Assembly (NCBI GenBank): GCA_944380285.1 | Contig: CALWGZ010000001.1 | Coordinates: forward strand, 62,001 to 126,000 | Origin: an uncultured Christensenellaceae bacterium | GTDB lineage: Bacteria > Bacillota > Clostridia > Christensenellales > UBA3700 | Direction of reading: 5' to 3' | Length of the DNA stretch: 64,000 bases | Shown here: positions 28,714 to 37,772 of the stretch, in pieces | Layout of the letters: each line of letters starts with the position of its first letter | Position numbering within the stretch: position 1 is the stretch's first letter | Notes under the pieces: generated by a model | Told to the model about the DNA's origin: nothing | The model's input: the letters and a program-made list of their open reading frames with translations, nothing else | Databases searched by the model: none | Program-made: the position numbers and the translations under genes

Positions 28714-29183
28714 TTTTCGTGCACCTGTTTTGCCGTCATATGTTCGATCTCGATCTCGAGCAATTGCACGCGATGACCGTCGCGCGCGATCTCGTCGTCG
28801 ATCTCCTGTTGCGAGGGGTAGTATTTTTGGGCGAGAAGTCTCACCTTTTTCAGCACCTCGTCTCTGTCTTCGATCCACTTCGCCCTGCCGAACGCGACGA
28901 CGGACGTCGCATACCACGCCCAATCGCCCTCTTTGCGGAAGTCGTCGCGCGTCGCGGTGAAGCACACTTTGTCGCAAGCGGCGATCGCGTCCGCCTTATG
29001 CCCTTGGGCGGCGCCGTGGATGTATATGCGCCCGTCCTCATAGACGAAGTTGACGGGCACGCAATAGGGGTATCCGCCGTCGCCGATGACGGCGAGCACT
29101 CCGCGCTTTGTCTCGCAAAGCACCTTTTCGCACTCTTCGGGGCGCGAAGCCTTAAAGCGTCTCATCTGTCTGAACTCTTTCAT
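28710..29183 (-). CDS. Pyridoxamine 5'-phosphate oxidase-like (NimA-type) flavoprotein
   Basis: 157 residues. The split beta-barrel pattern is clear: MRRFKASRPEECEKVL, TKRGVLAVIGDGGYPYCVPVNFVYEDGRIYIHGA, VCFTATRDDF and WAWYATSVVAFGRAKWI. Related proteins bind FMN and include NimA-type nitroimidazole reductases common in anaerobes. Co-transcribed with the overlapping membrane protein gene. Confidence 0.82.
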   Translation of the reverse strand: MKEFRQMRRFKASRPEECEKVLCETKRGVLAVIGDGGYPYCVPVNFVYEDGRIYIHGAAQGHKADAIAACDKVCFTATRDDFRKEGDWAWYATSVVAFGRAKWIEDRDEVLKKVRLLAQKYYPSQQEIDDEIARDGHRVQLLEIEIEHMTAKQVHEK

Positions 29184-29363
29184 ACCACCATTTTAGCACA
29201 TTTTCGCAATCAGCGCAACAGCCGCTTTGCCCCACATCAAAAAACCCGCCCTGAGGCGAGCTTCGCGCGGTTTTCAATAGCGTTATCGATCACTCGACTG
29301 CTCGAACATGTTGTTTCCAAAAGATATCGAGCCGAATGTCGGCAGATTTAATCGGCAAAATTT

Positions 29364-30254
29364 TTATATCTCTACCCTAAACACGGGCAGCGACGGCAAC
29401 TTGATGACAAAGGCTTTGACCTCTTCCGCCGGCTCTGCGCCGAGCACAATGCTCAAGACGCCCTTGTCGTATTGCACTTCGTCAAGCGTGGTAGCGTTCG
29501 TTCTTACGCAACATACGACAAGCATATCTTCGGCAAAGTCAATCTCTTTGTCGAATTGCGTCAACATCTTTTCAAGTGTCTTTTGCGGGGCGATCTTTTC
29601 GGCGTATGCCGTCTCCGTCTCGAGCGCCTGCGCCGCCATTGCGGCAAAGTCGTCCGTCAACTCATCCGTATATTCGCCGACTATCTCGCACTCTTCGATC
29701 AACTCGCCCTGCCAACTCTTCTCGTAGTTTTTGTGATCGATCTTCAATTCCACTTGCTCGACGTCCGACCTCGGAACGACGAACGCGAGACATTCTTGTG
29801 TCGGCACGGAAGCGTCGGGCATCGTCTCTCCCGGCGGCAGCAACGTCGTCTTGTGCTTGACGACCTCGGCAGTCAACACCTTGCCCTCTTGCGTTGCGCC
29901 AACCGACTCGTAAAAGAACCGACGACCGCCGTCCTCGTATTTGAGCGCGTCTCCCGTAAAAAATTTCAAAACAAGCATGTCTTCGTCAAAGTCGATCCCG
30001 ATCGGGAAATCTTTGAATGCCGCCTCAAAGTCGCTTTCGCTCTTGATAACGTATGTGATCTCTTTGGGACTGTCGCTCGGCGCGCCGTATGCGCGCTCCG
30101 TCATATGCTCGGCTTTGAAGTCTTCATTCATGTGATCGAGCGCGTCGTCGACAAGCGTCGCTTGAACCGCGCGAGCCTCGTCGTCGGTCTCACATGCCGC
30201 AAAAGTAGTTACTGCAAGTAAAATACAAAAAATACAAACCGCAATCTTTCTCAT
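29364..30254 (-). CDS. Secreted lipoprotein of unknown function
   Basis: 296 residues. Signal peptide with lipobox TTFAAC, cysteine at residue 20. The mature part has two similar halves: SESDFEAAFKDFPIGIDFDEDMLVLKFFTG (about 73-102) and LEKMLTQFDKEIDFAEDMLVVCCVRTN (about 226-252), each ending in a strand-turn-strand, so an internal duplication is likely. GGAGG lies 7 bases before the ATG. No function can be assigned. Confidence 0.75.
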   Translation of the reverse strand: MRKIAVCIFCILLAVTTFAACETDDEARAVQATLVDDALDHMNEDFKAEHMTERAYGAPSDSPKEITYVIKSESDFEAAFKDFPIGIDFDEDMLVLKFFTGDALKYEDGGRRFFYESVGATQEGKVLTAEVVKHKTTLLPPGETMPDASVPTQECLAFVVPRSDVEQVELKIDHKNYEKSWQGELIEECEIVGEYTDELTDDFAAMAAQALETETAYAEKIAPQKTLEKMLTQFDKEIDFAEDMLVVCCVRTNATTLDEVQYDKGVLSIVLGAEPAEEVKAFVIKLPSLPVFRVEI

Positions 30255-30396
30255 AAAGTCCTCCTTTCGTTTGGAAATACTCTCCCTATGTCATTATCAT
30301 ACAATAAAAATTACATTTTGTCAATTTGTATAAATTTTGTAATTTTTTGATACATTCTTAATCGTAATGACCGCTCGCACGTCGCCGTGCTTCTGA

Positions 30397-30960
30397 TCAA
30401 ATCGTTTTGACGACCCGCGCCGGGACCCCGGCTGCTATAGTGTTTGGCGGCACGTCCCTTGTCACGACCGCGCCGGCGGCGACGATCGCGCCGTCCCCGA
30501 TCGTCACCCCTTTCAAGATGGTCGCATGCGCGCCGATCCATACATCTTTTCCGACGACGATGGGCGCGGCGGTCATGTCCCCTCTCCTGCCCGGATGCTT
30601 GTCGTGGTCGAGCGTCGCAAAGACGACGTTGTGCCCGACGAGGCAGCCGTCGCCGAGCGTGACGCCGCCTTGGTCTTGGAAGCAGCACCCCGAGTTGACA
30701 AAGACATCCTTGCCGATCTTGATGTTTTTGCCGAAGTCGGTGTAGACGGGCGGAAAGAGGCGGAAGCCGTCGTCCACCCGATATCCGACCAGCCGCGACA
30801 TCAATGCCCTCAATTCCTCGTCTGTATGGTATGCGCCGTTGATCAAAGCGGTCGTTTTGCGCGCCTCGTCGGCGGCTTTGTGCATGAACTCGTGCGCCGG
30901 CGAACCGGCGGCGATATGGTTGTCTCTCTGCAATTGCGCGTTGAATTCCTGCGTTGTCAT
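30397..30960 (-). CDS. Sugar O-acetyltransferase (maltose/galactoside acetyltransferase family)
   Basis: 187 residues from MTTQEFNAQLQRDNHIAAG. The C-terminal two thirds is a left-handed beta helix of hexapeptide repeats (IGKDVFVNSGCCF, GVTLGDGCLVGHNVVFATLDHDKHP, IVVGKDVWIGAHATILKGVTIGDGAIVAAGAVVTRDVPPNTIAAG), with the conserved catalytic His in TLDHD. It acetylates sugars using acetyl-CoA. Divergent from a LysR regulator, which probably controls it. Start chosen from AGAGGTGG upstream. Confidence 0.92.
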   Translation of the reverse strand: MTTQEFNAQLQRDNHIAAGSPAHEFMHKAADEARKTTALINGAYHTDEELRALMSRLVGYRVDDGFRLFPPVYTDFGKNIKIGKDVFVNSGCCFQDQGGVTLGDGCLVGHNVVFATLDHDKHPGRRGDMTAAPIVVGKDVWIGAHATILKGVTIGDGAIVAAGAVVTRDVPPNTIAAGVPARVVKTI

Positions 30961-30987
30961 GTCCACCTCTCGTCTGCTTGCAAATTC

Positions 30988-31016
30988 ATTATAGCGCAAC
31001 GCGCGCGTCATAGCAA
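30988..31016 (-). promoter_or_regulatory. Acetyltransferase promoter
   Basis: Minus strand TTGCTA (31016-31011), 17-base spacer, TATAAT (30993-30988). Confidence 0.7.
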
Positions 31017-31027
31017 ATACCTAAAAT

Positions 31028-31043
31028 TTATGACTTATCATAA
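31028..31043. promoter_or_regulatory. Probable LysR operator between divergent promoters
   Basis: Inverted repeat TTATGA-CTTA-TCATAA exactly between the -35 boxes of the acetyltransferase and regulator genes, the usual position and symmetry for a LysR-type binding site. Confidence 0.5.
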
Positions 31044-31072
31044 TTGAAATCTATGTCAAGATATGCTAAAAT
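31044..31072 (+). promoter_or_regulatory. LysR gene promoter
   Basis: TTGAAA (31044-31049), 17-base spacer, TAAAAT (31067-31072). Confidence 0.7.
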
Positions 31073-31089
31073 AAATTTGGGAGGCGTCT

Positions 31090-31965
31090 ATGGAATTGAG
31101 AGTATTGCGCTACTTCATCGAGGTGGCGCGCACGCAGAACATCACCGCCGCCGCCGAGCGGCTGCACATCACCCAGCCCACGCTGTCCAAGCAATTGATG
31201 GATCTTGAGGACGAACTCGGCGCAAAGCTGTTCGAGCGCGGCAAGCGGCGCACGACTTTGACCGAGGACGGCATATTGCTGTTCCAGCGCGCGAAGGAGA
31301 TCGTCGCGCTCGCCGACCTGACCGAGAGCGCGTTCCGCTCCACCGACGAGAGGATCGCCGGCGACATCGCGATAGGTTGCGGCGAGACCGAGGGCATGCG
31401 GCTGCTTGTCGACGCGATGAAGGAGATGCGCGCCGCGCACCCCGGCGTGACCTTCCGACTTTCGAGCGGCAACTTCGAGGACATCTCGGACAGGCTCGAC
31501 GGCGGGCTCGTCGACTTCGGGCTGTTCGTCGGCGACGCGGCGGTCGCCAAATACGACTACATCAAGCTGCCCCACTCGGACGCATGGGGGCTGCTGATGC
31601 GCGCCGACGACGCTCTTGCCGAGCGTGCGACCGTGCGCCCGCAAGACCTTGACGGACTTGCTCTGCTCTGCTCGCGCCAAGCGGTGGCAGGCAACGAACT
31701 TTCGGGGTGGCTGGGGCGCGAGTTCGGCGAGCTCGACATCGTGGCGACCTACAATCTCATCCACAACGCGACCTATATGGTCGAAGCCGGTATGGGGTGC
31801 GCGGTGTCGATAGAGGGGCTTGTCAACACCTCGGGGACGGGGCTCGTCTTCCGCCCGTTCGAGCCGGCGTTGACCGCGCGGCTTTCGTTTGCGTGGAAGC
31901 GCGGCAGACAGCTGTCGCGTGCCGCGGCGGAGTTTTTGAAGTTGTTGCAAAGCAAGATCGGCTGA
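31090..31965 (+). CDS. LysR-family transcriptional regulator
   Basis: 291 residues. Winged helix-turn-helix at the N-terminus (MELRVLRYFIEVARTQNITA, AAERLHITQPTLSKQLMDLEDELG), then a linker helix and the two-lobed periplasmic-binding-like effector domain. GGAGG lies 7 bases before the ATG. It faces the acetyltransferase gene with a palindrome between the promoters, so it likely regulates that gene and itself. The effector is unknown. Confidence 0.95.
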   Translation: MELRVLRYFIEVARTQNITAAAERLHITQPTLSKQLMDLEDELGAKLFERGKRRTTLTEDGILLFQRAKEIVALADLTESAFRSTDERIAGDIAIGCGETEGMRLLVDAMKEMRAAHPGVTFRLSSGNFEDISDRLDGGLVDFGLFVGDAAVAKYDYIKLPHSDAWGLLMRADDALAERATVRPQDLDGLALLCSRQAVAGNELSGWLGREFGELDIVATYNLIHNATYMVEAGMGCAVSIEGLVNTSGTGLVFRPFEPALTARLSFAWKRGRQLSRAAAEFLKLLQSKIG

Positions 31966-31992
31966 GCTTTCAAAGCAAAACTTTAACACAAA

Positions 31993-32029
31993 AAAAGCGG
32001 TTTCGAGCCTGTCGAAACCGCTTTTGTTT
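31993..32029. terminator. Bidirectional terminator
   Basis: AAAAGCGGTTTCGA (31993-32006) and its complement (32012-32025) with loop GCCTG, between converging genes. Confidence 0.88.
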
Positions 32030-32045
32030 TCCTATGCTCCGCCCC

Positions 32046-34748
32046 TCAGCGGTCGCCCTCTTTGCCTTTTTTGCCGTACAGCAGCGCGGCGAGCAGCACG
32101 TTGATCGTGTCATTTGCGTGCACTCTGCCGTAGTGCGGACCTTTCCCCGCAGGCTTTTTGACCGCGTCTTTGTCCGTCTCGCCTTTTGCGATCGCCACGC
32201 GCGACTTTGTGACGCTATCGTCGATCGGCAGCATTTCGAATGGGCAGAGGTTGTCGTGTTCTTTGATCTCCTTGTCCTTTTTGCCGCTGTATATCCAGCC
32301 GTACGCCATCATCAGTCTCATCCAACGGATATGTTCGATCTCGGACAGACGCATCAGCAATTTGTCGTCCACGGGCTTCGCGTCTATGATAAGGGCGAGC
32401 AATCTGCCGAAGCGTCTCGCGCCGTAGTTGGATTCTCTGTCCATCATCGAGCACTCCATCCACTTTTGCTCCGACTCATCGGGATCGGCGCCGATGCGCT
32501 CGGCAAGCAGCGCGACGACGTCTTTGACTTTTTTCTCAAAGTCCTCGCCGGCAGCGTTAGGCTTGCCGAAATCCGCGAATATCTTCGCGATATCGGCTTC
32601 GAACTTGTTGTGAACCGTCACTTCGCCTATCTTCTTGTCCTTGCCGTCGTACTTGGTGTAGCCTCCCAGCAATTGATATGCATAGTTGAACTTTTTGTCG
32701 TCCTCTATGTCGACGATGTTGCGATAGGTGTACATATCCGACGCGTCGCCGAACAGGACGACGTTGATATGGCCGCCGCTGCGCGCGACGTCGTCTTCGC
32801 TCCAACCGATACGGCAGCGGTTGCGTCTGTCGCGGACATTGACATAGACGATCACGTTTCCGCTGCCGCCGTCGGCATTCTTTTCGTGTTTGAAGTCGTC
32901 GAGCAGCGCGTTCGCCATCGCGATGTTGGACTCGTCGTCTCCGAGTGCGATCACATACGCGTTGTATTCGAGTTTGCGCGCCACATTTTTACCCGATTTC
33001 TCCGTCTGTCTGTCGAGTTCGTCAAAGAATCCCGGCTCGAAACAGGACACTTCGTGGAAGACGAGCCTCGGCAGACGCGTCTTTTTGACGATCTCATTCA
33101 AGTCGTATCCTTCCGCGGCTATGGGCGCGAATGCCTTCTCGATCTTTTTCAATTGGCATTCTGTATTGTCGGCGAATTCCTTTTCGTCCATAGTCGCATA
33201 TCTTTCGTTCGCGGACGCGCAAAGATACATCGGGTGTTCGCTCGAAAACAGCCCCGCCCTTGCGTCGACGTCATAGATATCCGCGACGAACCGCGGCTGG
33301 ACGCCGTCCTCGTCGAGATAGGCGGTGTCCGAAAAGAGCGCGTTGAGCGCGAGCTGACCCGTCTTGCCGAAGCCGAGGACCATCACGCGGTATTTCCCGC
33401 CGTTGCCTACAAAATCCGCGAGCGGCAGTCTGTCTGCGGCGAGCGCGTCCTTGCCGTTCGCCTTTGCGCTCGCGATCGCCTTTTCGAACAATTTTGTCCT
33501 GCCCTCGATCAACGTCTTGACCGCAAGTTTAGCCTCGCTGAACGCATACAGCGCGCAATATTTTTGAATGACTTTTGCGCATTTTTTACAAAACAGTTCG
33601 CGTTTTGTCCTTTCGATCTTGACGCTGTCGCGCGTCTTTGCGGCTTCTTTGTCAAGTTCGCAATAATACTCCGCCGCAAGCGCGCCGTCCAGCCTGTTCG
33701 TGTCGATGTCCGAGCGGATGAGGTGGTCTTGGACGACGTCATTCATCCTGCGCTTGTACGCCTCGAAGTTGATCTCGCTCGCGACCATGAAGTAGAAGGA
33801 CGCCTTGACAAAGGGCGCTTTCCCGGCGGTCGCCTCGTCGGTCATTGCGGCGACCTCGTCGTAGACGCGGTCGGCGTTGGTGGCTTCGGAGCCTTTGAGG
33901 TCGGCGTTCAACGCGAGCGCGAAGAATTTGTATTCGACGTCTCTCTCGCGGCTCCTTCCGCAGCCGGCGTTGTCCTTGTAGAGGTGCAGCCTTTTGAGCA
34001 GCGACTTTTCTCTGCCGTACTTGACCTTGTCGAAGTTCCAATAGTAGTACCCTCTCGCCATGATCTCGCGGTGGAGGGGGTCTTTGCGGTCGAACACGCC
34101 TATGCCGTCGCCCGAAAAGACGATGATACATCTGCGTTTCTTTTCGCCGCTCGCGAGCTTTTTGCCACCGAACATCGCCTTGATACGCAACGGAACTCTC
34201 GCGACGCGGGAGCGCAGGTCGAGTTTTTCGTCGTCATCTTTTGCATAGATCTCTCTTGCGGCAATGTCGTCGGCGAGCGTGAGCGCGTCCTCTGTCGCTG
34301 TCATGAAGATGTAGATATCGGTGCCGTCCTTCATCGTCGAGCCGAGCAGCCGCAGCGCGAAATAGCTGTAAGTCTCATAGCTCGCCTTTGCGGAGATGAC
34401 GCTGAAGAAGACGAGCACCGCATACAGTGACACGCCCGAATAGAGGCAATTGACCAAACCGCCCAATTGAGAGACGGAGTCGATGCCGTCGAGGGCGAGA
34501 CCCGCGACCGCCTTATAGACGGCGAAGAACAGCGCCGCCGCGCCGTCCTCGATGTTGTCGCCCTCTTGGAGCATATAGACCGTCAGCTTTACGCAAAAAC
34601 TGAACGCGGTCGCGACGCCCATGATGACGATCTCGACAAAGAACTTTGCGCCGGGCATCTTGCGGCGGAGCGCGAAATATCCGCACATCGTCACGGCGTA
34701 AGCCGCGGCGAGCACGACTACGCCGATCAAAATTCCCAAAAACGTCAT
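32046..34748 (-). CDS. Large membrane protein with Rossmann-like core and C-terminal RyR-like domain (second gene of pair)
   Basis: 900 residues. Three or four N-terminal helices (about 3-25, 38-58, 70-88 and 100-122), then a soluble body. YRVMVLGFGKTGQLALNALF (about 480-500) is a G-x-G-x-x-G nucleotide-binding motif like that of RCK/TrkA-N domains; GHINVVLFGDASDMYTYRNIVDIED follows near 670. Near 825-870, EIEHIRWMRLMMAYGWIYSG...KEHDNLCPFEMLP fits the RyR repeat found in ryanodine receptors and some bacterial proteins. Function is unknown; a membrane sensor or channel responding to a nucleotide ligand is one reading. The ATG overlaps the stop of the previous gene (ATGA) with AAGGAG before it. 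Confidence 0.7.
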   Translation of the reverse strand: MTFLGILIGVVVLAAAYAVTMCGYFALRRKMPGAKFFVEIVIMGVATAFSFCVKLTVYMLQEGDNIEDGAAALFFAVYKAVAGLALDGIDSVSQLGGLVNCLYSGVSLYAVLVFFSVISAKASYETYSYFALRLLGSTMKDGTDIYIFMTATEDALTLADDIAAREIYAKDDDEKLDLRSRVARVPLRIKAMFGGKKLASGEKKRRCIIVFSGDGIGVFDRKDPLHREIMARGYYYWNFDKVKYGREKSLLKRLHLYKDNAGCGRSRERDVEYKFFALALNADLKGSEATNADRVYDEVAAMTDEATAGKAPFVKASFYFMVASEINFEAYKRRMNDVVQDHLIRSDIDTNRLDGALAAEYYCELDKEAAKTRDSVKIERTKRELFCKKCAKVIQKYCALYAFSEAKLAVKTLIEGRTKLFEKAIASAKANGKDALAADRLPLADFVGNGGKYRVMVLGFGKTGQLALNALFSDTAYLDEDGVQPRFVADIYDVDARAGLFSSEHPMYLCASANERYATMDEKEFADNTECQLKKIEKAFAPIAAEGYDLNEIVKKTRLPRLVFHEVSCFEPGFFDELDRQTEKSGKNVARKLEYNAYVIALGDDESNIAMANALLDDFKHEKNADGGSGNVIVYVNVRDRRNRCRIGWSEDDVARSGGHINVVLFGDASDMYTYRNIVDIEDDKKFNYAYQLLGGYTKYDGKDKKIGEVTVHNKFEADIAKIFADFGKPNAAGEDFEKKVKDVVALLAERIGADPDESEQKWMECSMMDRESNYGARRFGRLLALIIDAKPVDDKLLMRLSEIEHIRWMRLMMAYGWIYSGKKDKEIKEHDNLCPFEMLPIDDSVTKSRVAIAKGETDKDAVKKPAGKGPHYGRVHANDTINVLLAALLYGKKGKEGDR

Positions 34749-37054
34749 ACTTTCTCCTTGACGGCAGCGCCCTTTTGCGCGTCGTTCTCTTTTTTTGATC
34801 CTTCGGGCTTGACGAGACCGCGGGCGACCTTTTCATTGAGGACAGCCTTGTCGATGTCGTATTGCGTCTTGAACTTTTTGTCTATCACCTTGAAGCCGTT
34901 GACGTCGAACATCCACAGCAAGTCGTCGAGGATCTGATAGTCATAGCGTATCACGTCCGTATTCTCTTCGCTCTTCCCTTTTGCCTGCGCGACGATCTTG
35001 CGGAACTCGATCAACCCCTCGAACGTGGTGATATTTCCGTGGCGGCGCAATTTGAGATTTTTGCTGTCGCCGTTTTCGATCTGCTTGCGCGTGGAGGGGA
35101 CGATGCCGCACGCGATCATGCTCGCATTCCAGCGCTGGTGCTCCTGCACGGCGAACGTCTTGCGCACGCTGTCGCGGTCAAAGTCCGCGTTGCGGTATTC
35201 GACCATCTTTTTCCCTGCGAACGTCTCTCCGGTATACCTCACCGGATCGCCTTCGGTATAAGCCTTGACAAAACGCTCGGACGCGTCCTTTTGCGGCGAG
35301 TCGCCGGGCGCGTAATCGAAGCCGATCAGATTGAGCTTAGTGCGTATGTTGCGGCACGCGGCGATATTGGAATCGCGCTGCGATTGCGAAAAGTCGCCGT
35401 ACCACTTGTCGAGCGCTTCTCTCATGACGACGTCTTCCTTTTTCACGCCGTTCTCGTCGATTTCGGCGTCGTTCCTGTGCCATTCGGCGGTATAGGCGAG
35501 GTGGCGGCGCCACGCCATGCGCTCCTCGGGTTCGGAGCCGATGACGCCGACGTTGTAGACGTTGACGTCCTCCTCTCCGAAGGTGTAAAATTCGGTCGCC
35601 GCGCAATATTCTTTTGCGACGACTTCGCGCGACAATTTTCCGTCGCGGATCTTGACGAACAGTCTCGTATATTCCGCGACGCCCCACTCGCGGATCTTGG
35701 CATAGATCTTATCGGCGAGGTCGAGGTTTTCGAGGTCGGATCCGAAGCCGATGACGATATAGTTGTACGCCGCTCTTCCCTCTTTTGCGAGCAGCGCCTC
35801 GCGCAGGCGGAAGTAGAACTCGCCCTCGTTGATGTCGAGCTTGAAAAAGTTCGTGACCGCGGGCTCGGGCGGCAGCGGCAGATACTCGTCCTCCTTCCCC
35901 TTAGCGAGCGTGAGCGTGTTGCGATAGCGGAAGTAGGAGTGGTTGAGATTTTTGTCGTTTTGGGAGTCGACGCGGTCAAAGACGGTATAGGTGACCCTCT
36001 TTTGTTCAAGTCCCTTGTCCGTATGCATGAGGAATTGGTTGTCGGTGACCGCGTTGAGGAAGATGCGCCTGTTCGTCCTGCCGAAGCCGATCATCACAAA
36101 GCCGAGGTCGACTTCGGGGCGTATCGTCGCGCGGTCGAACTCGATCTCTCTGTCCGTCATGAACTCCGTCATCGGGTGTTGCAGCGCGAAGCGGTCGGCG
36201 ACCAGCTTATATTTGTCGACATAGCGCAATCTGCCGTGAGTTTTTTCGGCGAAGTGAGTGAATGTCGAGCGATTTTCGGTCAGCCCGAGCACATACGCAA
36301 AAAAGCCTGTTTCGATGTCCGGTCTTTGGTAATTGAGCTTGACGATCAGCTCGGACAGCTGCTCGCACAAAATGACGTTGCGCGTATCGTCGCCGGTATT
36401 GATGATGACATAGACCTTTTTGTCGGTCATGTCGCCCACTCGCGACTCGATGAGCCGCGCAAGATCTTCGTCGTCATCCAACGCGACCGCCGCCCTCTTG
36501 ACAAAATATGCGGCGTCGCGCGCCTCCTTGGAGCCGTCCGCCACCAACACAGCTCCGGCGTCGCGCCCGACCGACGCGAGCAGCTCGATGTTGTGATTGT
36601 TGAGCCCGACGATGACATACAGCTTTTTCGCTCTCCACGCACAGCGCGCGCGGACAAAGTTATACACTCTCTGCCCGAACAGCGCCGCGGCGAAAAGAGC
36701 CGCGTTAACGACGACCAGCACAAAACAGATCTCGATGACCACGGTATAAAAGACGTTTTCCGCCATCAGCGCCGCCGCGCTCGAATAGTCGAACTTGAGG
36801 ATGACCGTGTCGACGCACGACTTGATAGACATCCACAACGCCCCCGCGGCAGCCTCGCCGTTGAACACATGCGCGACCAAATAGAGAGGGATCGCCGCAA
36901 AATAGATCAAGACGAATTTGCCTTTCTTGAAACCGCTCAACAATTTGAGCCTTTCGCCCCTATTCTTAGCATTGACGATCGGCACGGCGGCATAGACCAC
37001 CACTCCGACCATATAGATCAAACACAACGCCGAAACGATATTGACAGCTGTCAC
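34745..37054 (-). CDS. Large membrane protein with Rossmann-like modules and RyR-like C-terminus (first gene of pair)
   Basis: 769 residues. Helices at about 3-23, 41-61, 70-88 and 94-121. The soluble part has three repeated Rossmann-like units: KLYVIVGLNNHNIELLASVG (about 138), LGFVMIGFGRTNRRIFLNAV (about 310) and YNYIVIGFGSDLENLDLADK (about 430). Around 645-700, VQEHQRWNASMIACGIVP and a following TFEGL resemble the H-x-R-W helical repeat of RyR domains. It shares architecture but little sequence with the overlapping second gene, suggesting a hetero-complex. The start is GTG at 37054, with GGGAG 6 bases upstream, in preference to the GTG at 37069 that lacks a binding site. Confidence 0.7.
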   Translation of the reverse strand: MTAVNIVSALCLIYMVGVVVYAAVPIVNAKNRGERLKLLSGFKKGKFVLIYFAAIPLYLVAHVFNGEAAAGALWMSIKSCVDTVILKFDYSSAAALMAENVFYTVVIEICFVLVVVNAALFAAALFGQRVYNFVRARCAWRAKKLYVIVGLNNHNIELLASVGRDAGAVLVADGSKEARDAAYFVKRAAVALDDDEDLARLIESRVGDMTDKKVYVIINTGDDTRNVILCEQLSELIVKLNYQRPDIETGFFAYVLGLTENRSTFTHFAEKTHGRLRYVDKYKLVADRFALQHPMTEFMTDREIEFDRATIRPEVDLGFVMIGFGRTNRRIFLNAVTDNQFLMHTDKGLEQKRVTYTVFDRVDSQNDKNLNHSYFRYRNTLTLAKGKEDEYLPLPPEPAVTNFFKLDINEGEFYFRLREALLAKEGRAAYNYIVIGFGSDLENLDLADKIYAKIREWGVAEYTRLFVKIRDGKLSREVVAKEYCAATEFYTFGEEDVNVYNVGVIGSEPEERMAWRRHLAYTAEWHRNDAEIDENGVKKEDVVMREALDKWYGDFSQSQRDSNIAACRNIRTKLNLIGFDYAPGDSPQKDASERFVKAYTEGDPVRYTGETFAGKKMVEYRNADFDRDSVRKTFAVQEHQRWNASMIACGIVPSTRKQIENGDSKNLKLRRHGNITTFEGLIEFRKIVAQAKGKSEENTDVIRYDYQILDDLLWMFDVNGFKVIDKKFKTQYDIDKAVLNEKVARGLVKPEGSKKENDAQKGAAVKEKV

Positions 37055-37072
37055 AATATTCTCCCTCACACA

Positions 37073-37198
37073 CCGCGCTCCCCGCGCGTTATTTTCATTT
37101 GCCCCGTCCGCACCTCACGGACGATCCGCGCTCCCCGCGCGTTATTTTCATTGCCCCGCCCGCATCTCACGGACGATCCGCGCTCCCCGCGCATATTT
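37073..37198. repeat. Tandem 52-53 base repeats in the leader of the RyR pair
   Basis: Units begin with CCGCGCTCCCCGCGC at 37073, 37126 and 37178; the first two are complete and include GTTATTTTCATT and a hairpin CGTCCG...CGGACG, the third is cut short. In the transcript (minus strand) each junction reads GGGGCAATGAAAATAACGCG, a short start-like site opening tiny frames. Confidence 0.88.
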
Positions 37199-37204
37199 TT
37201 CTTA

Positions 37205-37233
37205 ATTATACCATATGTCTCCCCTTATATCAA
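37205..37233 (-). promoter_or_regulatory. Promoter of the RyR pair
   Basis: Minus strand TTGATA (37233-37228), 17-base spacer, TATAAT (37210-37205), so the tandem repeats are transcribed as leader. Confidence 0.75.
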
Positions 37234-37579
37234 CTTTTCCGCACATTTTCCCCTCCCCGACTTTTTTCGCGCGGTTTTTGCTCTTCCCGTCGCAAAACAC
37301 CGCTTGGCAAGCCGCTTTTGCTCGTCCGACAACGCGGACAGCGCAATATGTTCGATTTTCGTCCTTCCGCTGCATGAGAACGGAAAGAAGATCGGCGGCA
37401 GGACTTGCAAAGTCTATCCCGTTTTCGTTCGGACAGTCTGATAAGATATGCCGCCGCTTTTCTTTCCAATGGTTACGCTTTTCCTGTTGCACCGGTTCGG
37501 CGTATAGCGTGTAAAATTCGTCCGTAACCTCGATTTCGCTTGCCGTACCGTCCGCAAATATGTATCTGATTGTCTGCAA
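37225..37579 (-). pseudogene. Frameshifted sigma-70-like/HTH regulator of a mobile element
   Basis: TTG start behind GGGAGGAC gives MQTIRYIFADGTASEIEVTD and RRHILSDCPNENGIDF, the N-terminus of a small sigma-like protein common on clostridial conjugative elements. Near 37360 the reading continues in another frame (KIEHIALSALSDEQKRLAKR), which is the family's expected DNA-binding C-terminus. One indel therefore separates the halves, and the end is truncated before the recognition helix. Remnant of an integrated element. It overlaps the promoter of the RyR pair at its distal end. Confidence 0.65.
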
Positions 37580-37679
37580 AAAAATTGTCCTCCCGATTGA
37601 ATTTTGAAAACGATAAAATTTCCAAAATTCGCACGGGAGGACTGCGGGCTTTTATAATGCGACTTTTTTCGCAGGGTAT

Positions 37680-37711
37680 AAAAAAGCGCTCACGCTTTTG
37701 TGCGTGAACGC
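37680..37711 (-). terminator. Terminator after the lipoprotein gene
   Basis: Stem of ten pairs with one mismatch (GCGTTCACGC / GCGTGAGCGC on the minus strand) followed by TTTTTT. Confidence 0.75.
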
Positions 37712-37772
37712 CTTAATTTTGCTATTTAGTTGTTTTCGTTTTTCTCTTTGTCTTTTGCCTGCTTGCGGCGGC

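Noticed and set aside
31707-34430. 907-codon open frame on the plus strand
   Set aside because: Exact antisense of the 900-residue membrane protein gene; Val/Arg/His-rich composition with no family motif.
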